Both the position numbers and the translations under genes were made by a program. The notes beneath the pieces were generated by a model, which was not told the origin of the DNA, did no database searches, and saw only the letters and a program-made list of their open reading frames with translations. Shown here piece after piece: positions 8,911 through 17,774 of a stretch of DNA of 64,000 nt. Every line of letters begins with the position of its first letter. Position 1 is the first letter of the stretch. Where the stretch lies: contig CALXLN010000127.1 in NCBI GenBank assembly GCA_944389215.1, forward strand, positions 1 through 64,000. The letters run 5' to 3'. The stretch is from an uncultured Opitutales bacterium. GTDB lineage: Bacteria > Verrucomicrobiota > Verrucomicrobiia > Opitutales > Intestinicryptomonadaceae.

Positions 8911-11900
8911 ATGAAATCCGCCTTTTTATTTGCATTGTTATCCTTATTGCCCCATTTTCTATTTGCCGCATCCAGGTATTATGTTGCGGAAACTGGAAAC
9001 GACTCAAACGACGGACTCTCTTGGCAGACTGCATTCGCCGGCGTTCAAAAGGCGATAGACGCCGCAGCGGCCGCCGCCACGGAAGAATCCCCTTCTGAAG
9101 TATGGGTGGCAGCAGGCACCTACAAGCACGGCTCGCCAATGGCGATGAAAAACAACGTGCTAATTTACGGCGGATTCGCAGGGACGGAAACGGAACTGTC
9201 GGAGCGCGACTTCCTAAAAAACATATCTGTTTTAAGCGGAGAAGATTCCTATCAAATCTTTGTAAATGCCTATACCGCCGAATCTCCCTTGACCGGCTCC
9301 GCGTCTTTGGACGGTTTTAGGCTCGAGGGAGGAAAGTCCGATTCTTTTGGAGGGGCAATGCAAAACACACACTCGAGCCCTCTAGTTTCCAACTGCGTTT
9401 TCATTGGCAATAAAACAACCGCTCCTTTCTCAAAATTTTCCGCAGGAGGCGCAGTATCAAACTTAAATTCATCGCCGATATTTCGCAGCTGCGTATTCGC
9501 CGAAAATAAATGCGAGCAAACATACGGTTCGTCCTCAATATATCCGGGTATTTTTTTCCCGGCGGAAATGGGAGATGATTTTAGTATTTATCCTATAGAG
9601 ACGGAGGACGCGCCGATATTGATTCAAGACACTGAATTAAACGAAGATTTCGTGTTTTCCAACGACAGCTTCAATTCAACTTTCTACTTTAGCGCAGGCG
9701 GCGCAATCTACAGCGCTTCAAAATCCTCGCCCGCCTTTTTGTTTTGCGCATTTTACGACAACTACGCAACCTCCGTAAATTCTATCCTGCTGTCTGAATC
9801 TGAGTGCGAAATTGTAAACTGTACATTTTATACAAAAACCAGCTATAAAGGCATAGAAATGCGCGCCGCCGACATAAGCGCGTCAGATTCCTCCTCTCTG
9901 AAAATAGCAAACAGCATATTTTACCAAACATCCCCAAGCGACAGCATATTCCAAAGCGGCGACTCGCAAGTATTGGCGCATAATTGCATCATGTCCGTTC
10001 CATATGCGGGCGAGAAAATAAGCGGGGATTCTCCGCGATTTATGGCCTACGGCAATTATGCAGGTTATCCATTTAAGTTTACCCCGCTAAAATGCGACTC
10101 GCCGGCAATAGGGGCTGGACTTTCGCAAGCGGCCCTCAAAGAAAAAGGCTTTAAAGCAACGCTTCTGAAATTCGATTTGCTGCAAAATCCCGTGGCGGAA
10201 AATCCGGCAATCGGCGCATTTGAATACGTTCCCAACCTTGCAGGGGAAATAATGGCACAAAACGGCTTAAAATACGCCGCAGGCAGCACAGCAAGCCTCT
10301 CTATGGAGTGTTCTTCAGAAGAATACATAGTGCAATACTTCAAAGACGGCATTCCCTACGCAGAGGAATTTTCTTGGAGCGGTTGCGAGCTTCCGATGGA
10401 GTTTGAAATTTCTGAAACTGCTTCGTATTCCGCAAAGCTGACTTTTCCGGACGGAACATCTGTGCAAACGCCGACGGTTACATTGGAAGCCCTTCCGGCA
10501 GTCGTTTACCTGTCGCCGGCCGGAAACGACTTGAACGACGGATACTCTTGGCAAAATGCAAAAGCCACATTCGGCGCCGCTCTAAGCGCATGCGCGTACG
10601 GCGCCACAATAAAGATGAACCGCGGAGTCTATAAAACAAGTCCCGACGGTTACATTGGAGCAAAAGGTATCCGCGTGTGCGGAGGTTTTGATGCGGCTGG
10701 GCCCGATTCTCAAAATCCGTCCAACCGCTCGATAATATCATTTCCCCTGTCGCTGGTGGGAGCCTGGCTTGAATTTGATGCGGTTACATTTACAGGCAAC
10801 AACAAGCTGTATTTTGAAGAGTCGACTTTGGCGTTTTCAAACTGTTCATTCCAAGACATAAGCATAGAATCTTTCAACTCCGAAGCCTCGTACGAAAAAT
10901 GCTCTTTCTATCGCTGCGGGGGAGCTTCGATAAAATCTCCAATTTCCCACAGCTCAACCAGCGCGCGATTCGCCAATTGCACATTCCAAGAAAATTTGGG
11001 AAGGGATTCTGCGGCTATATACAGCTACAATTCCTCCGACGTTTCCATAATCCATTGCACGTTTTTAAACAACGCCCTTTCCTCAAACGGCGCATACAAT
11101 GCCGTTTTAAACTCAAGCGCCTCGCGCGCGACAGTTGTAAATTCCGCTTTCTATTCAATATACTCCTCAAATTCCTCCCACATACAATCCGACTCGTCGT
11201 CGCTTGAAACAATGCTTTCAAACGCTCTGCTCGGCGCCTCGGACTTTAGCGGGGCTTTCTATTTTCGGGCAAACTATGGAGGATTCGCAAACATCTGCAT
11301 CTATCAAGGGGCCGCGGGAATATCCCAAGAAGATGCGCGCACTTTCGTTCCGGAAATCGAGCTGCCTTCAAACGACGCACTCGGAATACCCTACACTTCC
11401 GACAACCGCCTAATCGGCGCCGTGTCAAAAGGAAAGTTCCTAGGAATCTACCTTGACGATTACAAAGACGAATATTCTGTGCCGCTTGTCGTGCTTCGGC
11501 CTAATTCAAAATTTGCAAAGGACTGCCTGCTTCCAATACGCCTATGCTGCAATATGGAACTGTCTTCGCAAGCGTCGATAAAGTGGTACAAAGACGGCGC
11601 GCAAATTGAAGGCGTTCTGCCAGCCATAGACGTGGCGCAACCGGAAGATACAGCATCCTACCGCGCAGAAATAACAGACGGCGCGGAAGTATTTTCTACT
11701 CCAGAGCTTGAAGTATCAACCTGCCCCTCCATAATACGCGTTTCTCCCGGCGGCGACGACTCAAACGACGGCGCTACTTGGGAATCTGCCAAAAGAACAA
11801 TCTCAGCCGCCTTTGAAGACGCCGGCGTATGCACAAGAATATGGATTGCCGAGGGCAGCTACGAAGAATGCGGATTTAAACTTCTGCAGGCTATGGAAGT

Positions 11901-13101
11901 TTACGGCGGATTCCGCGGAACAGAAAACAATCTTCAAGAACGGACGAGCGGCGCGCGCACAATAATCTCGGCCGACGCCTCGCCCGCTTTCGACAACAAC
12001 TATTCATCTACTTGCCCGCTTGCAAGCGCGCTTATTCAAGACATTTGCTTTGAGGACTCGAAACAAGACGTTGTCAGAAACTTTTTTGCAAACGTCAGCA
12101 TTCTAAATTGCACATTTAAAAATAACCTTTGTGAAAACGGGGCTATATACAACTATCAATCCGCCCCGTACATCGCCAACTGCTCCTTTTTTAACAACAA
12201 ATCAACTTCCGACTTTTTATTTGCAGCAAGCGAAGTTTCTGCAGCACCTCTCACTACTTCCCTTTTATCGGAAGGCTCCACAACAATCATCAATCCGGAT
12301 TTCTACAGATATACCGACGACATATACTCGATGGAAGGCGCGCCGTGCATCGTAAACTGCACCTTTGTAAGGGCCCAACCTTCATCGTCGCACTACCAAG
12401 TTTACAGCAGTTCAGCGGACTCCATCCTTGCGAACTGCCTATTCTGCGGCAGCGAAACTTCTTACAAGAGCCCCAACTGCGCCAATAACGCCGTATACTC
12501 CGGCCCCACGCCAGTTCCCGCAGACAATGGAGGATTTGCCGATACTTTCGCGGTGGAATTTGGAACAAATGCAATCTCTGCTGGAATATCCCAAGACCAA
12601 GTGCAATACCCGATTCCTACCTCGGACGCAAGAGGAGTCGCGCGCGCAAAAAAAAGCACGATTGGAGCCTACGAATACGTTCCCCAAGCAGGATACGAAA
12701 CTTGGGCGGCAAAGAACGACCTCTTTGGAACCGAGACTGCACCGGCGGCGATTACGCAAAACGACGGCATTACAAATGTTGAAAAATACGCTTTCGGGCT
12801 TCCCTGCGACAAGCCTGCAACCTATTTCGACAATTCCCTTTTTTCTGTATCAGCAAGCCGCCAATCCGAAACAATGGCTGACGGCAATTCTGCCGGCGGA
12901 CAACTAGTAATGACGATGAAATACCCCGTTAATTCGTCGGCAACCGACATAAGCGTGAAGGCCTACAAGTCGTACGACCTTTTGGAATGGTCTCCGGCAC
13001 AAGCTCAACCAGACGGATTTGCCGACGGCTACAATCTATTCCGGGTAGACGAAACAGTCCCAAACGGCGGAAAAGTATTTCTAAAATTAGTCGTTGAATA
13101 A
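8911..13101 (+). CDS. Large secreted protein with three beta-helix modules
   Basis: A 1396-aa exported protein. The signal peptide covers residues 1-19 (MKSAFLFALLSLLPHFLFA), which places the start at 8911 rather than further upstream. Three modules open with the same motif, [GD]xDxNDGxxW: near residues 20, 531 and 940. Each continues with a beta-helix rich in NCTF/NSIFY/FANC rungs and YGGF motifs, typical of polymorphic-outer-membrane-protein or DUF1565-like adhesins. Between modules lie Ig-like stretches (YKDGxxI...ASYxA). The last ~110 residues form a separate beta-domain. It is probably surface-displayed or released, binding or acting on glycans. The function is not established. Confidence 0.75.
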   Translation: MKSAFLFALLSLLPHFLFAASRYYVAETGNDSNDGLSWQTAFAGVQKAIDAAAAAATEESPSEVWVAAGTYKHGSPMAMKNNVLIYGGFAGTETELSERDFLKNISVLSGEDSYQIFVNAYTAESPLTGSASLDGFRLEGGKSDSFGGAMQNTHSSPLVSNCVFIGNKTTAPFSKFSAGGAVSNLNSSPIFRSCVFAENKCEQTYGSSSIYPGIFFPAEMGDDFSIYPIETEDAPILIQDTELNEDFVFSNDSFNSTFYFSAGGAIYSASKSSPAFLFCAFYDNYATSVNSILLSESECEIVNCTFYTKTSYKGIEMRAADISASDSSSLKIANSIFYQTSPSDSIFQSGDSQVLAHNCIMSVPYAGEKISGDSPRFMAYGNYAGYPFKFTPLKCDSPAIGAGLSQAALKEKGFKATLLKFDLLQNPVAENPAIGAFEYVPNLAGEIMAQNGLKYAAGSTASLSMECSSEEYIVQYFKDGIPYAEEFSWSGCELPMEFEISETASYSAKLTFPDGTSVQTPTVTLEALPAVVYLSPAGNDLNDGYSWQNAKATFGAALSACAYGATIKMNRGVYKTSPDGYIGAKGIRVCGGFDAAGPDSQNPSNRSIISFPLSLVGAWLEFDAVTFTGNNKLYFEESTLAFSNCSFQDISIESFNSEASYEKCSFYRCGGASIKSPISHSSTSARFANCTFQENLGRDSAAIYSYNSSDVSIIHCTFLNNALSSNGAYNAVLNSSASRATVVNSAFYSIYSSNSSHIQSDSSSLETMLSNALLGASDFSGAFYFRANYGGFANICIYQGAAGISQEDARTFVPEIELPSNDALGIPYTSDNRLIGAVSKGKFLGIYLDDYKDEYSVPLVVLRPNSKFAKDCLLPIRLCCNMELSSQASIKWYKDGAQIEGVLPAIDVAQPEDTASYRAEITDGAEVFSTPELEVSTCPSIIRVSPGGDDSNDGATWESAKRTISAAFEDAGVCTRIWIAEGSYEECGFKLLQAMEVYGGFRGTENNLQERTSGARTIISADASPAFDNNYSSTCPLASALIQDICFEDSKQDVVRNFFANVSILNCTFKNNLCENGAIYNYQSAPYIANCSFFNNKSTSDFLFAASEVSAAPLTTSLLSEGSTTIINPDFYRYTDDIYSMEGAPCIVNCTFVRAQPSSSHYQVYSSSADSILANCLFCGSETSYKSPNCANNAVYSGPTPVPADNGGFADTFAVEFGTNAISAGISQDQVQYPIPTSDARGVARAKKSTIGAYEYVPQAGYETWAAKNDLFGTETAPAAITQNDGITNVEKYAFGLPCDKPATYFDNSLFSVSASRQSETMADGNSAGGQLVMTMKYPVNSSATDISVKAYKSYDLLEWSPAQAQPDGFADGYNLFRVDETVPNGGKVFLKLVVE

Positions 13102-13438
13102 TTTCAAAAGGGCTTCCAATAAAAATCCAACCGCCCAAATGCACAGATTTGTTTTGGGAATAGAAAATTTTTACGTTTAACGCAGCACAATGCAAGGCTG
13201 GTTTTTGCATATGCAAATTGTAAGATTTGCCGCAACCTTTGAAAAAAGTGAAGGTCTTAAATTGCAAATTTAAAAAGAAACCAAATACAAAACTTGCGCC
13301 ATCTTCGCGCGGATGGCGGACTGCAACGCAAACACTCCGCCAAGAGGCAAATCGCGCAAAAATACAAAAAGCCCATAGAGCGCAAAATAAAAACAACCCA
13401 ACCGCAACCATGCGAACTGTCGCCTAAAACGCTACAGT

Positions 13439-13534
13439 CTGCAAAACAAGCTCACTGCAGCGCAAGGAACCTTAAAAAAGACGTATTGCGATGTTCGGAA
13501 ATAGGCTGCAAAACAAGCGCGCCGCCGCGCAATG
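13439..13534. repeat. 29-bp imperfect direct repeat, offset 67 nt
   Basis: The segments starting at 13439 and 13506 share CTGCAAAACAAGC followed by a GC-rich stretch ending in GCGCAA, with about 5 mismatches in 29. The second copy runs straight into the duplicated helicase 3' end at 13534. Confidence 0.55.
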
Positions 13535-13647
13535 CCGCCCTATTTGTTCCTGTTGCAATGGCGCTTTACCTCAGCCAGAAAATCTCCGCCAACGCGATGA
13601 TTTTTGACGCCGCCCTATTTATTCCGGCGGCGATGGCGCTTTACCTC
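13534..13647. repeat. 39-bp duplication of the helicase gene 3' end around a 36-bp insert
   Basis: 13534-13572 and 13609-13647 match at 34 of 39 positions. The second copy contains the helicase stop codon (minus strand, 13615-13617) and its last codons. The first copy keeps a stop and a similar EVKRHxxRNK tail. The two copies are separated by 36 bp of unrelated sequence. Confidence 0.85.
13575..13609 (+). pseudogene. Coding fragment related to the N-terminal region of the giant prepilin-like gene
   Basis: These 35 nt match 33553-33587 inside the 1941-aa gene at 31 positions. Translated on the plus strand, the fragment reads QKISANAMIFD against QRISANAMIFD. Three of the four differences are synonymous third-position changes and one is Lys/Arg. 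That pattern points to an origin in a coding paralogue rather than to chance. There is no surrounding open gene. Confidence 0.6.
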
Positions 13648-15174
13648 CTCGACTAGAACGGGCTCGTGCCGGTAGTCGAATCCTTCGAGTTTGCGGCGCT
13701 CTATCTTTGCGTTTATAAACGCCTCTATGCGTTTCAGAAATTCCGTTTCGTCCGACGAAAACAGTGTTATGGCAGTACCATCCCTATTTGCCCTGCCGGT
13801 ACGCCCTATTCGGTGGACGTAATCTTCGGAATGTTCGGGAACGTTGTAGTTTATCACATAGCCAACGTTGGAAATATCCAGCCCGCGCGAGGCTATGTCG
13901 GTGGCAACTAAAATGTTGGTGCGGTTTTCCTTAAAATCTTTCAGCGCCTTGTCTCGCTCGCGCTGGGTGCGGTCGGAGTGGAGAGTCGAGACTTTATAGT
14001 CGTGCGCCAAAAGCCATTCGCTTATTCTGTCGGCGTCTATTCGAGTGCGTGTAAAGACTATTAGGCTGTCAAAAGTTATGCCCTTTAGAATTTCTATAAG
14101 CAAATCGTATTTTTGTATTCCGTCGACCGGATATACAAAGTGCTCTATCGTGTCGGCGGGACTGTGCATTATTCCCGATTCCAAAAGCTCAGGATTGCTC
14201 AAAGCCCACTTTGAAAGCCTCATTACCGCGTCCGGCATTGTGGCGGAGAAAAACAGAGTTTGGCGTTCTTTGGGGCAGTAGCGTATTATATTGCTTACGT
14301 CTTCTATAAATCCCATATCGAACATTCTGTCGACTTCGTCCAAAATAAGATAGCCAATTGCTTTCAAATCCAATACCTTTTGGCGGATTAAATCCAAGAG
14401 CCTGCCTGGAGTTGCGACTACAATGTCGACGCCTTCTGCTATTGCGTCTATCTGCGGCTGCATAGACACTCCGCCTTGAACCAGCACGGTTTTCAGCGAA
14501 GTGTATTTTGAAAAATTCTCAAAAGCCTCCGCCGTTTGCGAAGCCAATTCGCGAGTGGGGCTTAGAACCAATACGCGGGGCTTTTCTTGCGCTTCGCCGA
14601 GCTTGTCAACAATTGGAAGGGCAAAAGCCGCCGTTTTTCCGGTTCCCGTCTGCGCAGTTCCTATGACATCGCGCCCAGCTATAACAAACGGAATAGCCGA
14701 CTTCTGAATGGGGGTTGGAGAAACATACCCCATATCCGCCACAGCAGAAAGGACTTTATTATTCAAACCCAGCGCGCAAAATTCTGGAATTTTTTCCTTG
14801 AGGCTTTCGGCATCCAATGCTTGCGGAACTGCCTTCGGCTTGCGGTTGCGCGACGGACTTTCCTCTCTAGAAGAATTTTCCGATTTAAAGCGCCCGCCGT
14901 TTTCGCCAATGCGGCGGCTGCGCAGTTTTTCCGAGTTTTTTCCGGAACGCCCACCGCCGCGCGAATCTGCAAAACCGCCGCGCCGCGGTTTACCGCCCGC
15001 GTATTTCTCCGCCGGTGTGCCGCCGCTGCCCAAAGGGCGGGATGACGTTTTCTTTCGCCCGCCAGTCTTTATCTTTAGACCTTGCTTGCCGCCGGATTTT
15101 TTTTTGTTATCCGCGCCGGTTTTCTTTTTAGACAAAAGCCCGCCAAGGGTAAGAATTTTCTTTAAGAGTTTCAT
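13615..15174 (-). CDS. DEAD-box RNA helicase, RhlE-like
   Basis: A 519-aa ATP-dependent RNA helicase. The first ~120 residues are a low-complexity basic tail rich in Lys, Arg, Gly and Ser. Next comes the Q-motif region (FCALGLNNKVLSAVADMGY, PTPIQKSAIP). Motif I is AQTGTGKTAA, motif Ia PTRELA, DEAD-box motif II appears as DEVD (DEVDRMFDMGF), motif III is SAT, and motif VI is HRIGRTGRA. The DEVD variant of DEAD keeps the catalytic Asp-Glu pair. It is likely involved in ribosome assembly or RNA decay. It lies 101 nt after the TRIC-like gene, so it may have its own promoter. Its 3' end is partly duplicated downstream. Confidence 0.93.
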   Translation of the reverse strand: MKLLKKILTLGGLLSKKKTGADNKKKSGGKQGLKIKTGGRKKTSSRPLGSGGTPAEKYAGGKPRRGGFADSRGGGRSGKNSEKLRSRRIGENGGRFKSENSSREESPSRNRKPKAVPQALDAESLKEKIPEFCALGLNNKVLSAVADMGYVSPTPIQKSAIPFVIAGRDVIGTAQTGTGKTAAFALPIVDKLGEAQEKPRVLVLSPTRELASQTAEAFENFSKYTSLKTVLVQGGVSMQPQIDAIAEGVDIVVATPGRLLDLIRQKVLDLKAIGYLILDEVDRMFDMGFIEDVSNIIRYCPKERQTLFFSATMPDAVMRLSKWALSNPELLESGIMHSPADTIEHFVYPVDGIQKYDLLIEILKGITFDSLIVFTRTRIDADRISEWLLAHDYKVSTLHSDRTQRERDKALKDFKENRTNILVATDIASRGLDISNVGYVINYNVPEHSEDYVHRIGRTGRANRDGTAITLFSSDETEFLKRIEAFINAKIERRKLEGFDYRHEPVLVEEVKRHRRRNK

Positions 15175-15275
15175 TTATAGTCGGTCGATTATTGGATATT
15201 TTTTGCGATAATCAAGGAATCTGTTTACGCGCCACCATTTTAATTCGGCAAATAGATTTTGCCAAAAAACTAAAT

Positions 15276-15863
15276 TTAGCTTATCAGCGATATCTTGTAT
15301 TTTATGGCGAGAGCGCGCAGAATGAATATCGATGCGAAAGCAAGAAGAACATTGTTTGAAAACGCAAAAATTATAAGCCCGAAAATCGCCGCCGAGGCGT
15401 AAATTTCGCCCCTAAATATAAACGGCTGCCGGTTCATGCAAATGTCGCGCAGAAGCCCGCCGCCGCATCCCGTAATAACGCCCATAATAACGGCTATTTC
15501 GCTGTTGTAATAAACGCTCATAGATATGATATAACCCTGGACAGCAAAAAGCGCAAGCCCCAGTGCGTCGAACCAGTTAACTATGTTTTCGCGCTTGTCG
15601 ATGTGCTTAGAAGCAATGAAAGTCAAAACGGAAGTAAGAATGCATATATTCAGCGAATAACAATAAGAGTCGTAAAGCCAAAATACGGGCCTATCCAAAA
15701 TCAAGTCCCGGACAGTTCCCCCGCCTATGCCAGTAACAGTCCCGACTATAATGTAACCAATTATGTCCAAATCCCGTTTGAATGCAGCAAGAGCTCCGGA
15801 TATGGAAAAAGCCACGAGCCCCAATATCTCAATTATCAAAACTATAACGGGACTTATATACAT
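15276..15863 (-). CDS. TRIC/UPF0126 family membrane channel
   Basis: A 195-aa protein with about seven hydrophobic helices in two homologous halves. Each half has the glycine-rich signature: GTVTGIGGGTVRDLIL in the first and GVITGCGGGLLRDICMNRQPFIF in the second. These identify the UPF0126/YicG family, prokaryotic homologues of trimeric intracellular cation channels. The physiological ion is unknown. It starts one nucleotide after the stop of the acyltransferase fusion, so the two genes are translationally close and co-transcribed. Confidence 0.9.
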   Translation of the reverse strand: MYISPVIVLIIEILGLVAFSISGALAAFKRDLDIIGYIIVGTVTGIGGGTVRDLILDRPVFWLYDSYCYSLNICILTSVLTFIASKHIDKRENIVNWFDALGLALFAVQGYIISMSVYYNSEIAVIMGVITGCGGGLLRDICMNRQPFIFRGEIYASAAIFGLIIFAFSNNVLLAFASIFILRALAIKYKISLIS

Positions 15864-15864
15864 A

Positions 15865-17742
15865 TTATTTTCCCGTAGATTTTGCGTCGTCGGGCGGCAG
15901 TTTTGTCTCTACGCCGTGGTATTTGCGATACTCCATCATCTGACGCTCTCCCATATAAGACTTCAAAAGTTTGGGATCGGTCTTTAACATATCAACCATA
16001 ATCAATCCGTCCACGCAACTGCCGAAATCCGTGTCGACATTGAACGCCAAAAGTTCTCCGTTTAGTTTGAGATAATGCTTAAGTAAAGTCGGTATTCCTT
16101 TATTGTCGAACTCTATTTCTGAAACGAGCGCGGATATGTGGTCTATATCGTGCGCGCTCCTTAAAAGAGCCCGCTTGTCGGCGGTTTTCAGCCTGACTTT
16201 CGGCGGCTTCTTCGCCTTTACAAATCTCGCCAGTTCTTCAGACGTCTTGTGCTCGGTAAGGAACTGCACAATCAAATCCTTGGAAATAGAGTTGTACTCG
16301 GTGCTTATGCTGACAGGCCCGTACAACGTTCGATAGTGGGGATTGCGGTACAAATATTCGCCTATTCCACGCCATAGAATTGCAAGCGTAGAGCGCTTCT
16401 TTTGGTATTCGCTTGTAACAAACGAGCGCCCCATCTCCAAAGCGGGCGAAATGCGCTCCAAGAGTTCTGGGCGTATTTTAAACAAAGTGGAAACATACAA
16501 CCCCTGCACTCCGAGAGAATTTATAATTTTGTCGGTGCGACCGATTCTGTATGCGCCGGCAATGCGCTTATTTTCGGCATCCCACATAAACATATGCAGG
16601 TAGTACTGGTCGAATTCGTCATTGTCTATACTCTTGCCAGTTCCCTCCCCGACCTCGCGAAACGTCTTTTCGCGCAACCTGCCGATTTCCAAAAGCGTGG
16701 AGCTTATCTGCCACGCCTCGGCGCAATACACGGAAATCTTTTCCCCCTTTATCATGCAAGCGGACTCTGGCAATGCGGCAATTTCGCGCGCCATAATTTC
16801 GGGATCTATCGGCAGTATGAGCTCCTGCATTTCCTTGTGCATCATTGGGAAGATTTTTGACAGGCTCTTTTGTATATTGCGGATCTGCCAGTAATCCTGG
16901 GCTTCTCCGCGCTTATTGCGGCCGCCGAGTATATAGGAGTTTATGCGCAACCAGGAAATCAGTTCTTCGTCGGTTTTAAATTCTGAGATGTTGCGCGCGG
17001 ATATTACGGAGCCTATGTGCATGCGAACAGGAGCCTTGCGCGCGGTTCTAAACATCTCTCTAACCAACAGCAATGTCCTTAGGCTTGGGTGTATCAGCCC
17101 CGACAAATAAAACAACAATGAATTTCTGCCCTCGAAGAAAACCGGAATGATATTTGCACCTGTTTTACGGGCAATCTGCGCGATATTTGCGTTCCATTCA
17201 GGATCGCTTATGCAACAGTCTTTTATATGCAGATACGAGACCGTGCCCGACGGAAAAGTTCCCACGCATCCGCCGTTTTTCAAATGGCGGATTGTTTCTT
17301 TCATTGCGGCTATATTTTGCACTGTGGCAGATTTTCCGCCAAAAGGATTTACCTCTATGACAAACTCCTTAATTTCCTCCATGCGCGCAAGCAGGGAGTT
17401 TACTATGACTTTTGCGTCCGGACGCGCGCGCAACAAAGCCGCGCCCATAAGAATTCCGTCAAGCCCGCCAAGGGGATGGTTTGAAACTATTATGAGAGGC
17501 CCTTGGGAGGGTATTTTTTTCAGTTCATCCTCGTCGACTTCATAATTAACGCCTATTGCATGGATGGCGCGTTCGAAAAAGTTTCCGTGCTCCGGATGTT
17601 TCCGCAAATAAACATACGCCGCATTGAGTTTCCTTATCCCCAAAAAGCCTTCGAGAGCGGGCGCAAGCAGCGAGTACGCCGCGCGCAATGCCTTGTTGCG
17701 TATGGCGGATTTTATATCCACCAATTTTTTTTCCGACTCCAT
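15865..17742 (-). CDS. PlsC-type acyltransferase fused to GNAT N-acyltransferase, likely aminolipid synthesis
   Basis: A 625-aa two-domain protein. Residues ~60-270 are a lysophospholipid-acyltransferase domain of the 'putative hemolysin' type, with SNHPLGGLDG (His-X5-Asp spacing) and FPSGTVS. Residues ~330-560 resemble the OlsB/GlsB acyl-ACP N-acyltransferase fold, with LREKTFREVGEG, FDQYYLHMFMWD, RSFV and GPVSIS. Separate proteins of these kinds make ornithine or glycine lipids in other bacteria, and a fused OlsF has the domains in the opposite order. The inferred role is synthesis of an amino-acid-containing membrane lipid. The amino acid cannot be deduced from sequence alone. Confidence 0.8.
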   Translation of the reverse strand: MESEKKLVDIKSAIRNKALRAAYSLLAPALEGFLGIRKLNAAYVYLRKHPEHGNFFERAIHAIGVNYEVDEDELKKIPSQGPLIIVSNHPLGGLDGILMGAALLRARPDAKVIVNSLLARMEEIKEFVIEVNPFGGKSATVQNIAAMKETIRHLKNGGCVGTFPSGTVSYLHIKDCCISDPEWNANIAQIARKTGANIIPVFFEGRNSLLFYLSGLIHPSLRTLLLVREMFRTARKAPVRMHIGSVISARNISEFKTDEELISWLRINSYILGGRNKRGEAQDYWQIRNIQKSLSKIFPMMHKEMQELILPIDPEIMAREIAALPESACMIKGEKISVYCAEAWQISSTLLEIGRLREKTFREVGEGTGKSIDNDEFDQYYLHMFMWDAENKRIAGAYRIGRTDKIINSLGVQGLYVSTLFKIRPELLERISPALEMGRSFVTSEYQKKRSTLAILWRGIGEYLYRNPHYRTLYGPVSISTEYNSISKDLIVQFLTEHKTSEELARFVKAKKPPKVRLKTADKRALLRSAHDIDHISALVSEIEFDNKGIPTLLKHYLKLNGELLAFNVDTDFGSCVDGLIMVDMLKTDPKLLKSYMGERQMMEYRKYHGVETKLPPDDAKSTGK

Positions 17743-17774
17743 ACACCGAAAGCTATGATATTATAAAAAATAAA

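Larger units (their letters stand above)
13102..13614. other. 513-bp spacer between convergent genes, with nested duplications
   Basis: No gene is supported. The spacer holds a 29-bp imperfect repeat (13439 and 13506), a 39-bp copy of the helicase 3' end (13534) and a 35-bp fragment matching the giant prepilin-like gene (13575). A/T-rich sequence fills the left half. No convincing hairpin terminator was seen for either convergent gene. Confidence 0.6.

Noticed and set aside
13294-13656. 120-codon plus-strand frame in the 13.1-13.6 kb spacer
   Set aside because: Its C-terminal part is made of the duplicated helicase 3' end in antisense and the 36-bp insert; the rest is low-complexity. It is better explained as duplicated and filler DNA.
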